DNA from: Physcomitrium patens
Lineage: Eukaryota > Streptophyta > Bryopsida > Funariales > Funariaceae
Length of the DNA: 64,000 bases
NCBI RefSeq assembly: GCF_000002425.4
Contig: NC_037270.1
Coordinates: 12,462,698-12,526,697 of the forward strand
Direction: 5' to 3'
The notes under the pieces were generated by a model. It worked only from the letters and a program-made list of their open reading frames with translations. It had not been told where the DNA came from and made no database searches. The first letter of the stretch is position 1. Each line of letters begins with the position of its first letter. Below are positions 1-11,830 of this stretch, in pieces. Made by a program: the position numbers and the translations under genes.

Positions 1-886
1 GTATTGTTGTATGTTGAAGAGCCACTCATATACATCTTCTTGTTTTGAAGTCTCAGAGTATATACAAGAATTACTCAAGTTTAGTTTAACAAATGTTGAC
101 TCTCTTGTCTTAGAACCTAGCTCCAATTCTAAAAACTTATATAAATTCTCAAACATGATTCGAATTATCTACTCCTATGAGTTTTTAATATAAATATCTT
201 ATCTATATTCCATTACAATGAGGCTTACATAGTAAAGTCATGGGTCATGGAAGTAGATACTAGCACTACATAGATTTACTATTGAATGCTATAGAAGTAG
301 TATAAGACTGGAGTGTAGTCTGTAGATGTGTCAAAAAAGCCCATAGTGTTGTTTCTTTATGACTTTTTAATAGATGAAATATTTGACTAAGAGAAAAAAA
401 TTAATTTTTTTATTTTTTTTTATAATAGAATTTAATGTTTGTGTTGCTAATTTGGTGTTCTTTGATAGATTATTGTCAATTTCTATGAAGAAAACAAAGG
501 CATTTCAAGCAAATATCATGGTGAAAGATGCTCCATGCTATGGAGAGTTACAATGAGGTGAGTGAGTGTGCATAAGATATTTATAGCTAGAGACGATGTC
601 CTAGAGAAGAAGAGAGGTAGGTGGATGTGTATCAAGATGAAAGTTGGAAACGAAAGGAAGGGAGAGATGTTGGAATGAAGATTGAAAATAAAAGCAATGA
701 GAGTTGAGAACAAAGAGAGCAAAGATTGGGAACAAGGGAGATGCAGATGAAGGTTGAAAATGGAAGGAGCAGGGATTGAAAACAAAGAGAGTTGACATTC
801 TAATGTTGGTTTTTGGAGACAATTCATTTTTCTTATGATAGTTATAATAAGATATATTGATTTAGTAAATGAGTGGGTCATTTTAA

Positions 887-917
<31 letters not shown>

Positions 918-1600
918 TAGAGAATTCTTTAGAATTAATATTAATTAAAGATGTTAGTATAATTGATTAAGGTTGTTACTTCTTTGTACAAGATAAGTGG
1001 TTTGAATCCTAATAGCAACACACAAAATCTATATTTATTTGTAAGTTAATTTGAATGGCCCTTCTATTTGCTTACTTTTTATCCTCTTTATCTTACCTCT
1101 TGGCTATTGTATCTTAAATTATGTGGGTGGGCATGAATGAGCATATCAAGATATAATTAGAGTTATTAAAAACATCTAGATAGATTAAAAAAAAAGTTAC
1201 TAAATATTTCTTCTTATTTTAATTATGATAAAGATTAGCCCTAGGAAGTTCAAGGATGTATTGATTGAATCAAATCGTATTATTAAAACATTTTAGCATG
1301 CCTATTGTACACATTTTAGTATGTATATTATGTACACTAAACTATCCAAATTATATGCATTATTTGTAATAAATTACAACCTTTCATAGCAAATAAGAAT
1401 GCATCTATTGAAGATAATAAAGACGTGTTTATTTTTAGACATAAGGTTGTAAATGTATTATTTGTTCCATTTTTCATCTTTTTGCAGACAAAGTTAGATG
1501 AAGTTTTTACTACTTTATCCAATGACAGGTTTCGTACACATAAAACCCAAATCTCTTACTTTTAACTTTTAAATTCTCTTTTTTGTATATTTTTCATTAA
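1..1600. other. AT-rich intergenic DNA, no gene recognised
   Basis: Long AT-rich stretch with only short, unrecognisable open frames. It contains a (TA)n microsatellite at about 889-917. A purine-rich tract at about 600-800 (repeated GAGA and GGGA runs) gives long but meaningless open frames on the minus strand. It may include eroded transposon sequence, but no domain could be identified. Confidence 0.6.
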
Positions 1601-2451
1601 CAGAATTCAGAACTTCTGATTTTGGGGTTGGTGAAAGGCCAATGGATGAGCTTGTGAAATGCCACCTCAGGCAAGCCAACAATCACAAGATCTCAAGTTT
1701 TTCCAAGCAGCTTCGGCGAAATTAGGGTTTGCAGGTAATCAGTATGTCGTTGTCTTGTGGTGAAAGAGTGAACTTCAAGCTATCGACTCCGAGGGCACAC
1801 CCACAGTGCTTTGTGGGTTTTCTGATTAAACCTACTCAGGATGCAACGTCAATATCAACCCTTCTCTTAACCTACCGCATAACACCGAATTCTGCTTCCG
1901 ATTAACGATTCCGCTGCAGAAATTCCTGTATCGTTTTGGGTTGCTGAAATGCGTGCTTGACATCCATACTTGAAGCATTGCTGTGAACACCTCAAGTTTA
2001 CCGTATCGATTTGCTATGAGATTTGTGTCGTTCAATTAGGATTCCAATTTGACCAACAGTTGTGGGAAGTCTGAGACTTGGCTCCAATTCAGGAATACTT
2101 AGCAGTGCTTTTTTTTTTTTTTTTTTGTAACTCAGAGATTTTGTTCCTGAACGCTAAGATTTCCGATTTCGGGTTTTGGGCTCGAAGTCTTGAGAGGTTT
2201 TGGAAATCATTTGAAATCGTGTAGTTTCACCTAGTGAGTTGCTTGTGGCGTTTTTGAAATGGGAGGATGTAATTAGTAATTTGCAATTTAGAGAATCTGA
2301 GGGGAGTTGGTTGTTCGTTGTTGTGGTCTGGAGTGAATGAGTGAACTCGCACTGCGGCGAAGATCAAGAGTGTATTGCGAATGAGGGCAAGGCATTGTGG
2401 TGTTAGAGTTTTGGTTTGGGTTGCCAGCTTTGAGAGAGGATCTGCGTCTTT

Positions 2452-2525
2452 ATGATGAGAAGTGAGTGTGTGTGATGAGCAGCTTGAGAAGACGTGATTG
2501 TGACGCTGAGAAAGTCCACCACTGA
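2452..2525 (+). promoter_or_regulatory. two chained upstream ORFs in the leader of the kelch gene
   Basis: A 7-codon frame (2452-2475, beginning ATG ATG) ends in a TGA that shares its A with the next ATG (2475). That second frame of 16 codons ends in a TGA (2523-2525) sharing its A with the main start at 2525. Both junctions read TGATG, the layout used for termination-coupled reinitiation. This assumes the leader is unspliced here; splice-like sites occur further upstream (about 1480-1740). Confidence 0.5.
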
Positions 2526-4984
2526 TGGTACAATTCAAGTGGCAGCGATTGCCTGGGCACAGGAATCTCAAAGGCAGAGCAGGGCACACCGCTACGCTGG
2601 TTGGAAAACAGATTTTTGTGCTCGGTGGTCGGATCGGAAACATATTCTTCAACGATGCGTGGGTGTTCGACACGGAGACAGAGCAATGGCAGCAGCTGCA
2701 GGCTCATTGTGCCTTCAGTCCACGAGCTTACCATACCGCGACTCTTACAGGTGACGGGGAATTGTGGGTCATTGGTGGGAGTGACAGAGACGTCATGCAT
2801 GGTGATGTGCACATGCTTAGCACCAAGACTCTTGAATGGACGAGTTCAGCGACAGCAGGGCCGTTGGCGGGCAGATTACTAGGCACTCACGCGGCTGTTG
2901 CGCATCCCTTGCGATCAAATGCAATCTTAGTGTATGGCGGTTATGGCGGTGTGGACTCCAAATGGCTCAGCGACCTCGCTGTTCTCGACACCGGTACGCT
3001 GGAATGGGAGATTCTCAAGCCAGAGGGTCCTCCTCCCGCCGGTCGAGGCTATCACACCATGACCTGCGTAGGGGAGAACGTGATCATTTACGGAGGTAAA
3101 GGCGTGCATGGCATCATTGGATCTGCTAACAACCTCAGTGTTTACAACAGCGCTACTAACACATGGGGAGGTCCTCAAATGAAAGGGATTCCTCCAGTGC
3201 AACGCTCAAACCACGCCGCTACTTTGTTCGGAGAGAATTTGATTGTGTTTCATGGAGGTCGGAATGGGATTGAGCGTCTGAGGGATATGTGTGCACTCAA
3301 GGTTGACTCGGGCTACGGTAGTCAAATTCGTTTGACATGGCACCTATTTCCTCAAGAACCGGTTGCGAAGGTGCGAGCTCGCAAACGAGCTGAGGATGGA
3401 GCGGCGGAGGGACTGTCGAATAGCCCTGGTGGTCGAGCAGCTCACAGTCTGATTGCTAAAGTTAATCAAGCTCTTTACGTTTTCGGTGGATATGGTGGTT
3501 CCGGAGTAACCTTTGATGATATGTACGTGCTCCGAAATTTCGCTGAGGCCTCAGGAATGGCTGATGTTGGGGAGGTCCCTGTGGGAGAAGCTGTGAGAAG
3601 AAGTGGTCGGAGATTTTCTTTTCCAGTTGAGGAGCCAGGAATGGGACCTATCGATGGGTGGCGCAGCACAAAGAAACCCCGGCGACCACCTGCAGGAACC
3701 CTAGATTACAGTTTGGATTCAAATGTTAGAGTAGAGTGCGTCGATGGTCGTGGCAGTGAAGCTTCAGCACTTCGACAAGTCTTGGACTTAACCAAGACTA
3801 CACCGCTAGAGAAGGACTTGCGAACGGTCAAGGAGCAAGTTAACAAGCTTTTGTCCAAGTCAAGGTCAGACAAGGATTTCCTGAAGGTTAAGGAGGAGGT
3901 AAGTGAACTTGTATCTAAATCGAGGTTAGATGGAGCAGAGCGGCTGAATGAATTGGAGGTTCGCCGGCGAGAGGTTGCAGGTCTGCAGCAGACAGTTGCT
4001 GCTTTGAGTGGTGAAATTCGATTCCAAAGTTCCGGTGAGACAGCCATGCGGGAACGGAACGCGGTGCTGGAGCACGATCTTGAATTGCACCGCCAGCAAG
4101 TATCCACTTTGAATGAGAGGCTAGAATGGTTGACTGCGGAGAATTCAAGCCTGAGGTCAGTGCATCAGGTGATGGACACGCAAAAGGCTGATAGGATAAG
4201 AGAAAGTTATGAAATGACGTCGAAGGTCTTGTCTCTGGAGCAGAGGTTGGCTGATGGAGACAGAGAGCATAGCAAGACGCTGCAGATGCTTGGACATGCC
4301 GAATCCAAGAATGCCGATCTCAATCGTTTGCTCGAGGAAGTGAAGAAGGAGAAGAAAGCTGTTACTCTTGAGTGCAGCGAACACAGAATGAAAGCGCACA
4401 AGATGGAAGTGGAGCTTCGAAACTTAGAGCACGTGCGAGCGAACTTCGACAAAGATAAAGGTGCGTTACTGAATCAAATGGCTGAGGCCCAAATCAAGTT
4501 GGAGAGAGTGTCGGGAGAGTTGGCAGCAGTGAAGGAATCTGCACGAACTCTTCAGGACACGGTGGAAAGGCTTGCGAAGCAGCTTGAGAGGGAGAACTCG
4601 AGGGCGGATGCTCTGGAACGGGACCGAGATGAATTAAGACGAGCCTACAGTGCAAATTCCTCAGAAATTTCTCAGATCAATTCTGCCCGTGAGAGTGCTG
4701 AGGCAGCTGCCGAGCTCGTGCGATCTGAGCTTCGAACAGCTCGTGTGTTGCTTGAACGGAGCGAAACTGAGAATGGAAGGCTGCAAGAAGCAGCTGAAAA
4801 TGCGCGGGAGCATTTCGCCTCTCAGCATTTGGCGTTGAGGAAGTACGAGGAAGACGCTAAGTCTCTCAGAGGCGAATGCGAACGATGGCGAAAGCTAGTG
4901 AGCGAGATGGAGGACTTCGAACAAGCACAAGCGCAAACTTTCCAAAATCACGTGGAGAAGATTCGCATTGCTCGCCAGCTCTAA
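2525..4984 (+). CDS. kelch-repeat protein with long C-terminal coiled coil
   Basis: Single uninterrupted frame of 819 residues. Six kelch units can be seen at about residues 18-340, each with a glycine pair followed some residues later by a conserved W or Y; examples are VLGGRIGN, VIGGSD, VYGGYGG, IYGGKG, FHGGRNG and VFGGYGG. Six units predict a closed beta-propeller. After a basic, proline-containing linker (about 345-405), residues from about 410 to the end are strongly heptad-like and rich in E, K, L and R, predicting a long dimeric coiled coil. No catalytic residues or membrane segments are visible. Plants have kelch proteins of this layout, some related to the kelch part of acyl-CoA-binding proteins, but no ACB domain is present here. 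The fold order resembles the yeast cell-end marker Tea1, which is an architectural similarity only. A scaffold role is inferred. The start is the first ATG in frame, directly after two upstream ORFs. Confidence 0.9.
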   Translation: MVQFKWQRLPGHRNLKGRAGHTATLVGKQIFVLGGRIGNIFFNDAWVFDTETEQWQQLQAHCAFSPRAYHTATLTGDGELWVIGGSDRDVMHGDVHMLSTKTLEWTSSATAGPLAGRLLGTHAAVAHPLRSNAILVYGGYGGVDSKWLSDLAVLDTGTLEWEILKPEGPPPAGRGYHTMTCVGENVIIYGGKGVHGIIGSANNLSVYNSATNTWGGPQMKGIPPVQRSNHAATLFGENLIVFHGGRNGIERLRDMCALKVDSGYGSQIRLTWHLFPQEPVAKVRARKRAEDGAAEGLSNSPGGRAAHSLIAKVNQALYVFGGYGGSGVTFDDMYVLRNFAEASGMADVGEVPVGEAVRRSGRRFSFPVEEPGMGPIDGWRSTKKPRRPPAGTLDYSLDSNVRVECVDGRGSEASALRQVLDLTKTTPLEKDLRTVKEQVNKLLSKSRSDKDFLKVKEEVSELVSKSRLDGAERLNELEVRRREVAGLQQTVAALSGEIRFQSSGETAMRERNAVLEHDLELHRQQVSTLNERLEWLTAENSSLRSVHQVMDTQKADRIRESYEMTSKVLSLEQRLADGDREHSKTLQMLGHAESKNADLNRLLEEVKKEKKAVTLECSEHRMKAHKMEVELRNLEHVRANFDKDKGALLNQMAEAQIKLERVSGELAAVKESARTLQDTVERLAKQLERENSRADALERDRDELRRAYSANSSEISQINSARESAEAAAELVRSELRTARVLLERSETENGRLQEAAENAREHFASQHLALRKYEEDAKSLRGECERWRKLVSEMEDFEQAQAQTFQNHVEKIRIARQL

Positions 4985-6250
4985 CCTCAGTACAGTTATC
5001 CCTTCATAGCTCAGTTGCCACCGACAGGATGTTATGTTAGTTCTCTGTGTCACTCGCTGTATATCAACCAGGTGAGCTCCTAGAGTGCCTCATCTTTGCT
5101 TGCACTTACTTGCTATTGGTCTTATTAGACCTAGATCGTTGGTTATGTTAAAGATGTTGAATTGTTTTACTACTGAAATCGATGAAGTGTTTTGGGTGTG
5201 AAGTTTTTGGGATGTTGTCATATTGGTGAGTTTGTTCGCATCTAAGTCGAGGTTAACCTGACTAAGCTTGCCATGTTTTACAATTCCAAGGTCATTGTTC
5301 CTGGAGACTTAGAGGATGGCTGTTTCAGTTTCTCGTCGGCTGCGTGTGAACAATGGAAGAAATGTTTCAACGAGCTGCCAATATAACACAGGTGAGGAAA
5401 GATTCACTGGTACGAGTCACAAATCGGTGGAGCATAATCACTCCAGAATGTTGCCTTGCATATATCACGACTGTCTATCTCCACAACTGTTCCTTTTTAT
5501 GGGTTGGATTTGTGTTGCTGATATTTTCTCGAACTTCTACAGGGATAGTAGCAAGTCAGACTTTCTAGGCGGGGGCTTAACTTCGATGGAGCATAGAAAG
5601 TGTTATGTCTCCTATTGGTTATACCATGAGCCCAAGAACCTGTTACTCTTTATAGGCATTAAGACACCGTGGTTACTTTCTTTGTGAAAGGCAAACCGTA
5701 TGTCTTCAAGTATCAGATTTCAATCATGACAGAATATAATTGATTGAGCGCGATGAATGAACGTGTAACATGTTTGCAGGCATGAAGCAAATGCTTCGTT
5801 ATAGCTTTTGGCTGTCATGCAAGCGTCCGGAAATCTAAACCCCTGTTAATTGAAATGAGCTTGTGCTACCATCGCAGTGAGCTCACTGCAGTTTAAGCTT
5901 GTGTTGCTTGATAAACCAGTTGTGTAATTAACTCTCTGGACCCAGAGGCACATCTAATGCATGAAAAATGCGGGACACACATCCCTGCATGTGTCCACTT
6001 ATCACCCCAATAGGGTAGTCTCTTCACAGATCTTCTGTATCGCAATGAACTGGAAAGTTGTTTATGATTCCCATCACAGAAAATTTGGGTGCACAGTTTA
6101 TATTGTGTAGACCATGGCATGATCTTGAGGTGAGCGATCGCCGGATACTTAGCGTTGTGATACACTCTTGTTTAGGAAACAATAGTTTCAAAATGTGTAG
6201 AAACAAAGTCTGAAACTGTAATTGCGATCTGCAGGGAAAACTGACAGCGA
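4985..6250 (+). other. probable 3' untranslated region of the kelch gene
   Basis: Balanced base composition continues past the stop codon. Several splice-like donors (CCAGGTGAGC near 5070, CACAGGTGAGG near 5390) and acceptor-like sites (CTACAG near 5540, TTTGCAG near 5775) suggest a spliced 3' UTR. No convincing coding frame was found. Extent is inferred. Confidence 0.35.
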
Positions 6251-8880
6251 GTTATTTACTAACTGGTTCAAATTTTTTATGATTAAAATTTGAAACTCCT
6301 GACGAATTGAATTGAAAACATCACTTGCCTTTCTCGTACATTTAGACTTCGCCTAGTTCTTTTTTCTTTTCTTTTTACCCCAAGGCTCTTAAAAGCTTGC
6401 TATTTCATTGTTTTCTTTGGGTTCCCTCTCCCAGCTAGATGAACATGCAGCCTCTTACGGGGTGCTGTCAGCCGGACGGACATCATCTCTGCCATCTTCA
6501 ACCTCGGTATTATCTCAAAATCCATCGTCTTCATCGTCATTCTTGATTCCACTTGTGGCAAGATCTCTGGTAACTTCACGTTGATTCTCAGCGGGTCATG
6601 CAACATTCTTAGGAGCTCCATCAGCAGCTTCAAAGCGGCTCTGGACCTGGCTTGTAGCAAGACCTTTAGAACCATCAAGTTCAGCAATGGTTTTAGGATT
6701 TTTATGAGAAATTGCCGTCCTCGTGATCACTAATGGCTTAACCTGTAGCCAGATCTTCAGCTTCATCAGCACGAACTCTTTCCTCTGGTGACAACCCAAC
6801 TCCTGAAAAGTCCTGCTGCATGTTAATACAATCCTTCAAGCACTAAATCACCCAATGGAACTGATATGCGTCGTCTTCGATAGGTTATTTCACAAAATGC
6901 CGATGGTCAAATGGCTAGACATCTCCAAAGGCACAAAGCTTATCTAAAAATTCATAAATGATACTTGTCCAAAAAAGTATTACCGAACTGTCGGCAAGCA
7001 TTTCCAAAGCACTAACAGGAGGCTGAATGCTAGCTAGCATTACCAAGCAATTAACTTAAACCAACAGTTACCTACAGGAGCAAGACAGGAGATGGGAGGT
7101 GTACTGACATATCCAAGCCGACTTCGCTTCGGAAATTTGGAGCATGAACATGATCTAAATCAACGGACTGCAATATATCGATGATGTAAAGATGACCCTG
7201 CAACAATGAACCATGATAATAACTCCATAAAGTTGACACTGCTTGTAAATGCCTAAACTACAGTAACCTAAAAGCCTCCAAAAACGGATGATTCCAGTGA
7301 TGTTAAAATTTAATGAATTAAACCAATCCATTAGGGTTTATGTATTGCCTTCGTAAATGCTAAAAAGTCTTTCACAAGTATTATGATACAATGGAAATCT
7401 CCAGTCTGTGCCAGGCACATTACAAGGTATAAGCTGTTCCTCATAATAAACTGCGTTGTATTCACTCATATCTCCACGTGCGAGCTCACATACTTCACGA
7501 CCACCAGCATACACGAATATTTAGTACCCAGGGTAGGTCAAGAAGGTTAACTATTAAGCGCCACATTTACCACTTTTCTAGTCGAAATACATTCATTAAG
7601 CTCCTTGGACACAACACCTTTCAGCACCTTAAATTACCGTCCTATTCTCGAGGGCCTGAAATCTTAAAAAAAAAACGCACAAATCAGAGTTTATTGGTAG
7701 ATTCAACAACACCAGAACATAACTTATTTACGACTGAAATTCACACATCCTAGAGAAAAAAATCGGCTCATACATGCTCCGTACAGGCACTGTCCTCTTT
7801 CCTCTTCACATATATACTACCTTCGGCTTATCACCGCATATTTTTTAAACGGAGTTGGTCACTTCCATGTCGAAATGCTTCTACAACAGTGCAGTCTCAG
7901 TCTCCTCCGTCATCTCGAGCGACCAGGATGTCGAGGGGCCACGGTCTACATTAGATTTGAAAAGTTTCAGATATCGCGTTTGGGTAAAGATCGTCGCACT
8001 TACAAAAGAGGATTCTGAATGAAATTATGAACACCTAAATACAAAGCAAGCTCTAAGCCACTCATCGTGTTTTTTCGTTTATATCCATAGTGAAACATTA
8101 TATTCATGTCTAGTGGTGGAATCAATCCAAATCTCAACTAAGCGGATGGAATGAGCACCAAATTTTAGCTTCATGTTCACCACCACTGCTGTCTCCCGCA
8201 AAAGCTGGACAAACACCATTATTGTAGAGGCTATGTGAAACAACGGAAGAATCACTCACGGTGCTCCAGTTGGTGCTAAAGAAAAAGGATCCAGGGACCC
8301 AAGAGTACAAATTACAGAGTTGGAAGTCATAAACCCTACAACCTGATCAACAAACTTCTCAAGGCTCTACCTCACATTTGTGAGCAAAAGTAGTAGCAGC
8401 AACCATTAACTACAGTTCCCTCTCCAAAGTATCAATACAAGCATTGTTGCAGCAGGTCACGGATGCTATAATTGGATGAAAGATTTACCGCCTAATCGTG
8501 TTTAAGCTTATTTGTAACACCATGTGTCAACGAATTTAAAGACCTCTGTTCATCTATATGAGTTGTTCCTGAACCAGAGACTTAGGGCTACACGTGAGGT
8601 CTCTTTTTCGTCCCGAGAGAGTTGGAGCCCTTGAACACCGTCGGACCTATTCTTGTACAGCTCTGATGTTGGTTTGCCTTTGATAACGGTGGTGGGTTGG
8701 TAGGGAGAACAAGTTTTTGAATGCAAAGCTGACAATTTTCTGGCTGAGGATATATAATTTTAGTTTTTTATGTTTTTGCTTGGTATCAATAACATTGGTG
8801 AAGGGCCCAAATTGGAGATTGACGAGGAAGGAGGTGGGATGACTTGAATTTGTGCTCCATGGTGCAAATTGAGGAGAAAT
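6251..8880. other. intergenic region with weak coding-like tracts on the minus strand
   Basis: No gene could be assigned. On the minus strand between about 6860 and 6400 three short frames read acidic, repetitive peptides in which a motif close to DLATS or GLATS recurs (EDLATG, KGLATSQ, RDLATSG), interrupted by stops. This could be a decayed gene, a noncoding transcript, or chance. A minus-strand frame at 8550-8735 lies divergently from the CSN5 gene and may be leader sequence of an unrecognised transcript. Confidence 0.35.
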
Positions 8881-9037
8881 AGATTTAGTTGGAATTCCCT
8901 CTGTGTGTGTAGGTTATGCAGTAAGTATGAAGAGGTTGCCCGTTTTATTGTAGGACGGCTGATATTGGAATTGAAGCAAGCCGTCGTGGAAGAGATTAGA
9001 AAGAACGGAGTGGGAAAGGGCTAGAGCGCGGGAAGAG

Positions 9038-11830
9038 ATGGAGGCCTCCACGTCCTCTGCGATGGTAGCTCGCCAGACATGGGAGATTGAGAACAATATC
9101 GTCGCCATGGAATCACCCGCAGCTGCTTCAGATTCCGATGCCATCTTTGAGTACGACGAGGCTTCTCAGAGCAGCATCCAACAGCTGAAGCCTTGGAATC
9201 GCGACCCTCACTTCTTCAAAAACGTCAAAATATCCGCCCTCGCGCTGCTCAAGGTTCGCCGGTTTCCTCGATTTCCATCAGTGCTTCTCTTCTAGCCCTA
9301 ATTTGGCGTGCTTCAATTAGAGGATGATAGGTTTTACTTTGTCTGTTTTTCCGTGGGGGCTTGTTTCAGTATGAATCTGATTTCGTGATTATACTTAGCC
9401 TAGACACCCATGCGAGCGTAACTCTTGTGCTCTTCTATCTAGGTTTTTCTTGGTAACTTATAAGTCCTATCGAAGAAGAACAAGATTTAAGGCTGATGGT
9501 GACCACTTAACCTTACAAAATTTATTGTAGTTTCATCTTGAGGCAATTCAGCTTGGTAGTTGTTTGCATCGGAAAACTTTTAATGTAGGCCTAACGTTTC
9601 AGGTAGTCCTTTTATTATGTTAATTCTCAGACGACGCTTCGATAGGTTATAGTAGAGAAACTGCGCCCTCCAAGATGGTGGATGGATTTTACTGAATTAG
9701 TTCTCCCTTGACCTCCCTGTCATTGAAACGTTTACGTCACTAGAAACTAATGCACTAATCGCTTTCTGGTGAATGAGTACAAGCGTACCGAGGGCCCCTA
9801 TCGTGTGTGTGGTTTATATTTAGATATCATGGTTATTACTCGTTTTTGGTTGCGTCCAGAGATGCAATCTATGATCTTTGTTGGCTTCTTTGTTTTTTTT
9901 TTACTGACCAGGTCTTTTGCTCCTGACCTTGCCTTGTCTTTGGTGCGGGTGTAAAATCGTTGATTTTGATTGCTAGCCTTTTCATTTTATTAGTTCGTTT
10001 CTATTTCAGCAGCTATTTAGTAGGGACAATTTTAACGACTTCTACTTAGTTTACCTCCTGTGCAGATGGTCGTTCATTCCCGATCAGGTGGCACGATTGA
10101 GGTCATGGGCTTGATGCAGGGAAAGACGGATGGAGATACTATAATAATAATGGATGCATTTGCTTTGCCAGTAGAGGGCACGGAGACTCGAGTGAATGCT
10201 CAAGCAGATGCTTATGAGTATATGGTGCAGTACTCTCAAACAAATAAACAGGTAGATCTCTCTCAAATTCATTTACATCTTCTCTACTTCCAGTCTTGTT
10301 GAGTTATTCAGCTTGAATATATTGACGGCCTCGAATGTAGATAATATTGCTTCAAGAATGGTGAAGTTATATTGTCATTGGATACATCACGCAGGTGGGA
10401 AGGCTAGAAAACGTGGTAGGCTGGTACCATTCGCATCCTGGCTATGGATGTTGGCTTTCAGGTATCGATGTATCCACTCAAATGTTGAATCAGACTTATC
10501 AGGAGCCCTTCTTAGCCGTGGTAATTGATCCAACACGCACTGTGTCTGCTGGAAAAGTTGAGATTGGAGCATTCCGCACCTATCCTCAGGGTTACAAGCC
10601 GCCAGATGAACCCCCATCTGAGTATCAAACGATACCTTTAAACAAAATTGAGGATTTTGGTGTTCATTATAAACAGGTAATGATCTACCTTGTTATGCCA
10701 TTTTCAATAGGGTGATGGTGCACATGTCGTGGTTTTTATCTCCATCTAACTTGCTTTGAAATGGTTTCACGGTTTTGGGTGCTTTGGTATTGTGTTATGT
10801 TTTTAATCGGCAATTGAAGGAGAAATTCGTTTACGGTTTCTGTGTGAGGTTGCAGTATTATTCTCTTGATATAACCTATTTTAAGTCGTCATTGGATTCG
10901 CACCTCCTGGACCTCCTCTGGAATAAATATTGGGTCAATACTCTTTCATCCTCACCTTTGCTCGCCAATCGAGATTATGTGGCAGGACAAGTGGCCGATC
11001 TTGGTAAGCTACGAAAAGCCATCCTTTTTATCAGGGTCCTCAGTATCAGATGGTTATGCGTTTGTTGATATTCTGGGTACAGGTTATGAAGGAGCAATGA
11101 CGTGGTGCCCTTGGTCATGGTGTTTATATCAATGTCGAATCATCATATTAGAATGATGCATGTATTGTTGAGCAGGTTGATGCTGGTACTGGTTTGATAT
11201 GTCGTTGAGAATGGTTTGTAGTTTACTAAGGTTTACAATGCGGAAAATTAGTCATATTTGATTGGATCTTAATTCTAACTAGGGGAATTGTTTTTCCAGC
11301 CGAGAAACTGGAGCAAGCAGAGAGTCAGCTAGCTCATTCTGGGCGTATGGGAGGGTTCTTCATGCCAGTGCAAAAGAAAAAGGAGGTATGGGTCATCATT
11401 GAAGCTTAATTACCCAATCTATTAGTCGATCCTTTTTGTCCTTTGAGAAATTCTGACACATCGTTTTTGTCAATTCGACTGATTATTTGGATCGAGAGCT
11501 GAGGTTTGTTGTTTTGTTGCTCAGTCTACCGTGAGAAGTCCTTTCGTGCACAATAGCTTTTGATCGGCCATTCGTTTTTTTGTGCACTTGCTTCATGTGT
11601 AAAAGAAATGGTTTGACTCACCTTTGCAGGAAGAGTCACAGCTTGCCAAGATATCGCGTGACAGTTCCAAGATAACTGTGGAGCAGCTGCACGGGCTTAT
11701 GTCGCAGGTTATCAAGAATACTTTGTTCAATGTAGTGACGTCAAGTGCCTCTGCTTCTGCTGCAGCGTCTGCTGAAACACCTACTTCAGCCACAGACTCC
11801 TCGGGACCGGAACCTATGGTAGAGGCATAA
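9038..11830 (+). CDS. CSN5: COP9 signalosome subunit 5 (JAMM deneddylase)
   Basis: Six coding exons: 9038-9253, 10066-10251, 10395-10676, 10856-11003, 11300-11385 and 11630-11830. All introns are GT-AG and the joined frame gives 372 residues, close to the roughly 360 of plant CSN5 proteins. The Zn-metalloprotease JAMM motif is complete: E84 in GGTIEVMG, then H146, H148 and D159 in [16 protein letters not shown]. The CSN5 signatures [16 protein letters not shown] and QYSQTNKQ are present. In the COP9 signalosome CSN5 is the catalytic subunit that removes NEDD8/RUB from cullins, thereby tuning SCF and CUL4 ubiquitin ligases in nucleus and cytoplasm. Exon 6 encodes the helical C-terminal tail and ends in an Ala/Ser-rich stretch. 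The ATG at 9038 begins a plant-like N-terminus reaching [19 protein letters not shown]. No damage is seen; it should be a functional gene. Confidence 0.96.

Noticed and set aside
516-881. Overlapping minus-strand frames of 121 and 73 codons
   Set aside because: They read a purine-rich low-complexity tract; the products are repetitive F/L/S/H-rich with no domain.
3706-4452. Minus-strand open frames under the kelch gene
   Set aside because: Antisense to the coiled-coil region; their openness follows from the codon bias of the plus-strand gene.
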